The translations under genes and the position numbers were made by a program. Below, one piece after another: positions 43,301-52,300 of a stretch of DNA of 55,792 bases (position 1 is its first letter; every line of letters starts with the position of its first letter). Below the pieces are notes generated by a model, which did no database searches, had not been told where the DNA came from, and saw only the letters and a list, made by a program, of their open reading frames with translations. This DNA comes from CAZNFR01 sp964572225. Its GTDB lineage: Bacteria > Bacteroidota > Bacteroidia > Bacteroidales > GCA-2748055. The stretch lies in assembly GCA_964572225.1 (NCBI GenBank), contig CAZNFR010000015.1, positions 1 to 55,792 on the forward strand, given 5' to 3'.

Positions 43301-46300
43301 AGTCTTGTTGAAATTTAAAAATTCAAGAACCTTACCAGTGAAATAATATCCGTTACCACTGGTTGCACCTGAGGTAAAATGAGAACTGTTATTCATGGCG
43401 CCAATACCCACCTTACCACTATGAGTGAACAAATATCCGATTCCCGAGACTGATCCGGCTTCGGCCCCATCCAGCCAGGCTGTTAATGTACCCTCATCGG
43501 CATTGAATTCCAGCATGGCAAAATGTACCTCATTTGTTCCCACCGGGGTGGAAATCCTCTCAAAGCCCCAGGGCGTGGTTGCCCCGGCATCATCATCCGC
43601 AAGATTCCATCCGCCAAAATGAAGGTTTCCTGATTCTATGTAGATGTTTAGTCCCCGTACATCTCCACCCTGCTCATAGATTACCTGTCTGGAAGTCACA
43701 TCCGCACCCGTTTCAAAAGCTACCAGAAGGGTTTTCTGAGTATAGGGTCCGCCGGTATTAAAATTAATTCCATTGGGTATTTCCAGGAAATAATTCCCAC
43801 CTGCAAAGTCAACTACCGATCGTCCGTTTACATTAGCCCCTGCATTATTGCGGTAAAAAGGTCTGTCACCCCCACTGGCTGCAGCATCGATATTGTTCAG
43901 AGAGGCATCTTCCCAGGTTGTGAGCCTTGCGCCATCCGAGAGCCCGCTGATTTCATCCGATTTCAGCCAGATGTTATATCCTCCGTCGTCGGAAACACCA
44001 CCCGGACCCAGCCAGCCAAGTCCATCATCGTCATATACTGTATAGTTGAAGCTTAACTCTGCTCCCAGAATTGCATTTGTGGCACTGTCGATCGTGATCT
44101 GGATATCTTCGTCAGACTCTTCAATAATATCATTGAAAATATAGAAGAATGAACTGTCGAGTATACCTCCTGCCGGAATAACCATTTGCGAGGGAGAGGG
44201 TAGATTATAATCAATGCCTCCGTTAATGGCAGAACCTCCCGATTGAGAGTAGTATACGGTCACATCCTGGCCGGAGGCCTCTGAAAGCCCGAATCGCAGC
44301 ATAACCGGTGAGAAACTCTCGGGTCCTTCACCTGTAGTTGTGCTGAATTGCACCACAGGGGTTGCATCATCATCCAAAATGGTATATATATACTCCGTTA
44401 CAGCACCCAGGTTTGCATTTTCCGAATACATAAGATTCAGAATAATCGTTTCATCCTCCTCATCGAACAAGTCATTCGTAATGCTCAGTGCAATCAGTCC
44501 TGTGGAATCTCCTGCAGGGATTACCAAAGTATCTGCCACTAGATCAAAATCTACTCCGCTGCCACTTGCACTTCCCGTTCCCAGTTCATAAACTACCCGA
44601 CTGTCATTAAAGGGATCCCTTAAATTCAGGGCAACTTCCACCTCAACCAGAGCGGTACTTTCAGTACCCGATATGGAAGCTGAGGTAAATCCAATGTTCC
44701 TGCTGTTATCATCGTCGTAGATGGTATAGACAAAACTATCCCTGACTCCTGTTATATGATTGGCAGGTATGGATGCGAACCCAAGGATCAATGTTTCGTT
44801 ACTTTCCGACTGACTGTCATTAATGATATTGAGGTTTGCTGTCCCTTCACCAATACCCTGCGGAATGGTCAGACTGGTTTGGGGAACTGTGAAATCATTC
44901 CCCTGAATGGCGGTTCCACCGGTAATGTTTATCCCTACGTTCACCGGGGAAGCGTTAATATAGTTTAGACGAATAATGGCTTCCGCCGGGCTTTCAGACT
45001 CAAATCCGTCTCCAGAGGAGGTAAGGAATTCAACAGCCGGATTGAGGACTGCGATACTGAAATACTTGTTATTGGATAGGTCAATGCCGTCGGCTTCATA
45101 TAAGCCGGTGCCTGAATTCAACTTAAGTCCATATACAAGTACATTTGCCGGATTGCTGAAATCTGCGCTGGTGCTTACCAGAATGGCATACTTGCTGAAG
45201 CTGAATGGCATTGGGGGAAGATCATCTGCATCAATGGCAATTCTCACCGTTCCTATTCCCCCGGTAAGGTCATCTGAACGCCAGGTCCGGTCTGCGCGAA
45301 TAATATTTACATCACCCCCGGGTACATTGGTATTATCCCATGCACTAAGATCATCGTTATCGTGGGCCACCAGGAGGTAGTCGCCATTGTCAAGACTGGA
45401 GGGGTTATCCATTCTGATAATACCATCCCCCTGTGCGATTGCATGCAGGTTTTGGTCATCTTCTTTTCCAATGCCGATAAGCCCCCAGCTATACTGTCCC
45501 TGATGATCGTAATAATCATCGGTTATGGGTATATTGTATTTTGCGCCCAGGTAGTTGTTCACTATTTTCACCTGTGCCGAATTATAAACCCGGTTGTTTA
45601 TAATTAGCTCCGAAATATTGCCGGTAAAGAAATTCGTGGTTCCATTTTGGGGTCCGGTATGGTAAACACTTCCGTTATTCATACCCCCGACTCCGATATT
45701 CCCCGGGTGATTAAAAAGTCTTCCTGCACCCGGAAGCACATCGATCAGATCTCCGTTCAACCAGCCCGTTACGTCACCATTACTACCCTCAAAATTGAAT
45801 TGAAGTACGGCATAGTAAGGTGTATTTGCCTGTAGCGGAGTGGTAACCGAAGTAAAATACCACGGGGTCGTTGCTCCTCCATCATCATTGGTCTCGTTCC
45901 AACCGGAAATATACAGCAATCCACCTTCAACATAGATATTCAAACCACGTACTCCTCCACCCTCTTCATACAACACCTGCCGGCTGTTAATATCAATCCC
46001 GGTTCTGAAGGTTACAATTATCGTTCTCTTGTCGTAAGGTCCACCGGTATTTAACGCCGTTGAATTATCGATGCCCAGGTACTGTGAATAGCCGGCATCA
46101 AACCGAATAACAGGTTTTCCATACCAGTTATCGGCCGGATTATCCAGGTATAAAGGCCGGGCAGCTCCCGATTGTTTCGCATCATGTCCGTTTCCTGAAA
46201 CATCCTCCCACAGAGATACCGGATCCCCGTCGCCCAGGCCTGTCGTATGGGTAGAATTTAGCCAGACAATATTTTGCGTGAAGTTCATGACTCCTGCCGG

Positions 46301-49300
46301 ACCATGCCAGCCTAGACCATCATCATCAAGAATGGTATAGGTATGAATGGCGTTGGTGCCTAAAACAGCATTCACCGGATTTTGCAGGCTAATTTGGATA
46401 TTCTCAGCGTTTTCCTCAACTGCATCGTCGATTATGGAATAAAGGATGGTGCGGGTAGTTGTCCCCACCGGGAAGCTTATGGTTCCTGCAGGTAGAACAA
46501 AATCTGCACCACTGGTAGCCGTTCCCCCGGTTACGGAATATTCTACCGTAATGTCTTTTCCGGATGCCGACGAAAGCACAAAATTCAATTGTTTAGTCTG
46601 AAAACTTTCGGCTCCACTTGCAGAAACGGAAACAAAACTCACCTCCGGACCTGCATCATTATCAAGGATGGTATCTCTGTAAAGAACGTTTGTTCCAAGG
46701 TTCAGATCGAGTGAACCGGTACCGATGAGGCGAATGGCAAAGCTTTCATCAAATTCATCGGTTGCATCATCTATAATACTCACAGTAATGGTACCCGTAA
46801 GATTGCCTGCAGGGATGGTCAGAGTATCTGAAGATAAGGTAAAATCAGACCCTTCAAGTGCCTGTCCGGACACTGCCGCATAGGCCACCTTCAGGTCACG
46901 GGTAGGATGGGGTGAGTTTAAGGCAACATCGATGGTGAGAATTCCTGCATCTTCGGCTATCCCTGTTCCAACCGAAGTAAAGTCTATAACTCTGGGATTA
47001 TCATTATCATTAATCGTATAAACCAGTATGGAGTCAGAGGTCAAATTTCCGGTTGAAAGGTCCCTTAGCGCCAGAATTATGGTTTCATCTGTTTCTACGA
47101 TCGCATCATCCTGAATGGCTAATGGAAACCTGGCGCTTACCACTCCTGCAGGGATTACCAGCGTTCCTCCTGCTGAATTAAAATCATTCCCCGCAGTGGC
47201 AGTCCCTCCTTTAACCACGTAATCCACTTCAACATCTTCTATTGATGGAAGGTTGAGAATTACGGTAATACTATCGGTACCAATACTTTCCGATCCATTC
47301 AGTTCTGTAAATTCAAAACCAGCAGTGAGTTCTGCAAGAGCCATGGTAAGATAGTCTCCATCCTGAATATCTACACCGTAAGCAGTGTAAACGGATCCTT
47401 CCTTCTCAAGACTTATTACCCTCGCTCCCGAGCTAAAGTCCCCATCCGAATCAACCAGCAACAGCACATTGGCATATTGTGAGCCTATAACAGGAAGGCG
47501 GACAGGATCAAAACTGAGGTCGAATTCACCCAAAGATCCGGTCATATCCACCCTCCATTCTCTTTGTAACCGCAGCATCCCGGGCACAGGAATTTCTGTA
47601 TTTGTCCATGAAGCAATTTGTGCATCATCATGACCAAATAGCGCAAATTCCCCGTCATCCAGATCGCTGGCACCCGAAAGCAGGAGGATTCCGGCCGACT
47701 GGGCTGCGACATGGAGGTCGGTGGAGCTAATCCTACCCAGGCCAGCTACATCTTCACCGTGAAAAATATCGTAACCATAGTAATCGCTGGCAATTGTGAT
47801 GTCGTAAGCCGAAGAAAGATAGTTTTCAACGATAATTCTTTGAGATTCATTGAGCTCGGAATTATACACGATCACCTCGGCCATATCTCCTTCGAAGTAA
47901 CGGTTCGACATGAAATCCCCATTCGTCCCCTGTCCTGCACCGATAAAGAAAGACTCACCGGCAGTATTGGGCAGGGATGTGGGCGATGATGAAGAAGACT
48001 GTCCTAACAGGTTGCCATTCAAATATCCTGAATACTCGCCGTAAAGGTCACCCGATGAATTTCGTATGACTCCGATTCTCCATTGATTGAAGGCATACCC
48101 GTCATCGAAGATACGGTTACCGTTATTAAAACGGATGGTTGAATTCAATTCTATACCATAATGACGTACCAGACCCCCGGTTCCATTTGCTTCCCCAATA
48201 AACAATCCGGTGTTATCCTCACTTGCTGCGGTGGCATTTTTAGCTACCATAAAGACGGTAGCTGCCGAAGATCCCGTAATTCCCAATGAGATATTGGCTC
48301 CCAGATAATCACCATTCGTTCCTCCGTTATCATCAAACCGTGCAACGGCCTTCCCATTAAGCGCATCGTCTACCCAGGTGGGTTCCTGTCCGGGAGAAAG
48401 GTTAAAAGCATCGTTCCCGTTTCCGGACAAATCTGCCCAAATATTAATATCATTACCGCTTAGGGCTACTGAAGTATCAGCTGATAACCAGAGTGTATTA
48501 TTGTCTGAATCCCCTACCCCTCCTGGTCCGCTGTAACCAGCCACATTGGAGTTTCTTATGATAAATGTATGATTGCTTTGACTGCCTGTAATAGCCCCTC
48601 CGCCGGTACCTGTCAGTGCCAATGCAATATCCTCTTCGGTTTCATCCACCAGATCATTAATCAGGTCGATACTGATAAAGGCCTCGGTTGAACCTGCATT
48701 AATGATAAGCGTACCGGCCGGATTCTGGTAATCAACTCCTCCTCCTGTGGCGGTACCTCCGGTTACTGCATAGTTTAGGGTAATATTGTAGGCTGAGGGT
48801 CTGTTGAGTTCAAGGGGAATTAGCGCCGGACTGTTCTCTTCTGAACCGGAAGATGAAGGTATACTGAAATTTATTTCGGGAACCGATTCATCATCACGGA
48901 TGGTGAATAGCAATTCCGAAACAGGGCCAAGGTTAGCATTTACAGGATTATACAATTCAACAATGAAATTCTCATCATTTTCGTATAAATCATCATCATT
49001 GAACCCAAGGATTACCGTAGTGCTTATCTGATTTGCCGTAATCATGGCGGTCCCAGCAGGTAAGTCAAAATCAACGGTATTGATTGCGGTACCTCCGATA
49101 ACTCTGTAATCCACATAAACAGGATTTACCGGATCAACTGCATCCAGCCTTATCGTCAAATATTCAGGCGAATAATCTTCATCCCCTGCTCTGCTTCCTA
49201 CGGTAAAATATACAGACCGCAGATTATCATCGTCATGAATGGTAAGCATATGGGTAGAATCCTCACCAATGGTATACAGAGGTGATGAAGCACGAATTAC

Positions 49301-52300
49301 CAGCTCGATAAACTCGTCTGTTTCTGCATTGGAATCGTCGGTGATGGAAACCGGGATGTTGACCAGAGTATCTCCGGCTGATATCAATGCCGAATTTGTA
49401 CTCAGCTCAAAATCGACCCCGGCCGGAGTGGCTGTGGTAGCCGGCAACCGGAAATCATAGTTAAAAGAAATATCTTCGGGTAAGGGGAAATTCAGGCTTA
49501 CCGATACCAGTGTGTTTGTTAGCGATTCTTCCGTTTCTGAGAAAGGTGTCGAAAAATAAATTTGCGGTTTCAAAACTCCAATGGTAAGGTAACTACCATC
49601 AGGAATATTTATCAGATCGCTCTCATAACCCTCATCACCAAGCTGTAAAACCGCAATTTCAGCCCCTTCTGAGAAGTCCCCATCCTCATCATAGCAAAGA
49701 ATATAATAGGGATAAGAAACCGGTTTAACTCCGAACAGCGATGTGTCTATAGTTATCTTTACAGATCCAGGATCGCCTGTTTTATCCAACCGCCATTCCC
49801 TGGTGATCCTCAGAGCATTCTCAACCGGCAACTCGTTGGTTGTCCAGGTACTGATACCGGCATTATCGTGGCCAAACAACAGATACTCCCCATCATCCAG
49901 TCCGGAAGCATTACTGATCCTCACGATTCCACCAGACATGGCCGTATTATGAAATTCTGTGGCACTGCTTCTTCCTATCCCTGCAACTTCGTGAGGGTGG
50001 GTCGTTTCAAAGGCGTATAAATCTGTGGTGGTAGCGATTTCCTGATGATATTTCGCAGCCAGGTAATTCTCGATGATATTTCTTTGGGCGGCATTAATTT
50101 CATAATCGTAGGCGATTACCTCTGCCATTTGACCATCGAAAAACCGGGCGTCCCGGAAAGTGCCGCTTCCATCCAGACCCGCACCTACATAAAACAGCTC
50201 TACTCCGGTTGCCGGAATATTTGATGGTCCTGAAGTACTTTGCTGTGCCAGCAGGGACCCGTCTAGATAAAATGTATAGGAACCATAATTATCCCCGGCC
50301 TTGTTCAGCCAGCTTCCCATCTTCCATTCATTCTGGGTAAATCCATCCTGGAAGATTCGGTTTCCGTTGTTAAATCTTATCGTTGCCAGGTATTCCAGAC
50401 CATAATGTCTGACGCTTCCTCCTGCTCCGGATGAGGACCCGAGGAAAAGTCCGCTGTTATCATCATTGGCTCCAAAAGTATTCCTGGCAACCATAAATAC
50501 TGAGGCCGGACCAGATCCGGATATGCCCAGGGAAAGGTTATTTCCAAGATATTCTTCGTTTGATTTTTCAAAATCTATGGCTCCGTGCGTTCCGATAAAA
50601 TTGGTGAGCAATTCAGGTTCCTGACCAGGTGAAAGATTGATTGCGTTGTTGGCGTTACCGGAATTATCGGGCCAGAAAGCAACCGGGTCGCCCGGTATAC
50701 CTGAAATACTGTCGGCTACAAGCCAGAGGGAATTGATAACTTGATCCCCAACCCCACCGGGTCCTGTAAATCCATCATTATCATTGTCATTGATGATGAC
50801 GGTAGTCAGGGTATCGGTATTCAGGCCGGCATAAAGGTTAACAGAATCCAGTTCAATAATGAAAGTTTCCTCAAGTTCCGGGTCTGTATCATTGTTAAGG
50901 GTAAACTGGATCTCAGCGGTTACCGAGCCGGCAGGCATTATGACTGAATCGGTACTCAACGTGAAATCAACTCCTGGGGTGGCCGTACCCCCCTCGATAT
51001 GGTAATAAAGAGTTATATCTTCGGAAAGGGCTTCAGAAAGAACTACCTGAACAGCACCGGAGGCCATGGTTTCCGACACATTGTAATCTGCCATCGCGAA
51101 GCCTGCAACGGGACGGACCACGGCGAGACTTATGTAATCGCCATCGTCAATATTCAAAGGATCCGATTTAAACACCCCCCCTGTAATGCTAAGGGCAGTT
51201 ATTTCCGCGCCTTCACTAAAATTGCCATCACTATCTTTGATTAGCATAAGGTTTGAATATCCCTGAGGAAGCGAAGGCAGACCGGAGGTGTCAAAAGATA
51301 ATATGATCTGACCCGTTTCTCCGGTTTCATCAAAAATCCACTCACGAGCAATTCTTAGAAGGCTATCGGAAGGAGATTCCGCCGAGGTCCATTCCGACAC
51401 CGATGCATTATCGTGCCCTGTGATCAGAAACTCATTGTCTCCCAGACCCGTAGCATCACTAAGTATCAGGATTCCGGCCGATTGTGCTTTAGTGTGAAGA
51501 TCGGATGATGAAATTCTTCCAATACCTGCAAGATCATAGGGATAAGTAAGTTCAAAATCGAAATAATCTTTACCCGAAGCAGAAATATCCAGTCCATACT
51601 TTGCTGCCAGATAATTTTCCACAAGGATCCTGCGCGTATTATTGAGTTTGCTGTTATATACGATCAACTCGGCAATATCCCCTCCATACTGATATTGACC
51701 GACAGAAAACCGGGGATACAAAGATCCGATAACCTGCCTCGTTATGGGGTAGGCCGATTCGAATTCAACGCTTACCAGTTCCGGCTGGTCATAGGTCCAT
51801 GGAACTGAATTATCGTCTTCGAAAAAGCCGGTATAGTCCTCTCCAAAAAGAGCATATCGGGCGCGGGAAGTCCCTCCGCCATCAAAACTCCATCCCATGG
51901 GATTTATGGGACGGGGGTCCAGGGCCAGCTGTACGTTATCTTCGTAATTCCCCCACAATTGGCCCATATCTGAATTACTATGGAGGGTAGAACTTACCCT
52001 GTAAATTGCGAAAACTGTCCTTCCAAAATAGGCATAGGGATTATCATAGTAATCATTGTCGGTTACCCCGTCAAACTCAACCGAAGGCATTCCATTAATT
52101 GCAGATTCGCGGAAAGCCGGACGGTTACCGGCCGAAGCCTGGGAAGCATCATGTGCGTTTCCACTAAGATCAGTCCAGGTTTCCACCTCTTCCCCGTCCA
52201 TGATCCCTTCAATCCTGTCGGCACGCAACCATAACTTATTGATGGAAGCATCTCCTACACCGGCAGGACCTGTGAAACCAACCTCAGTATCATTATCCTC

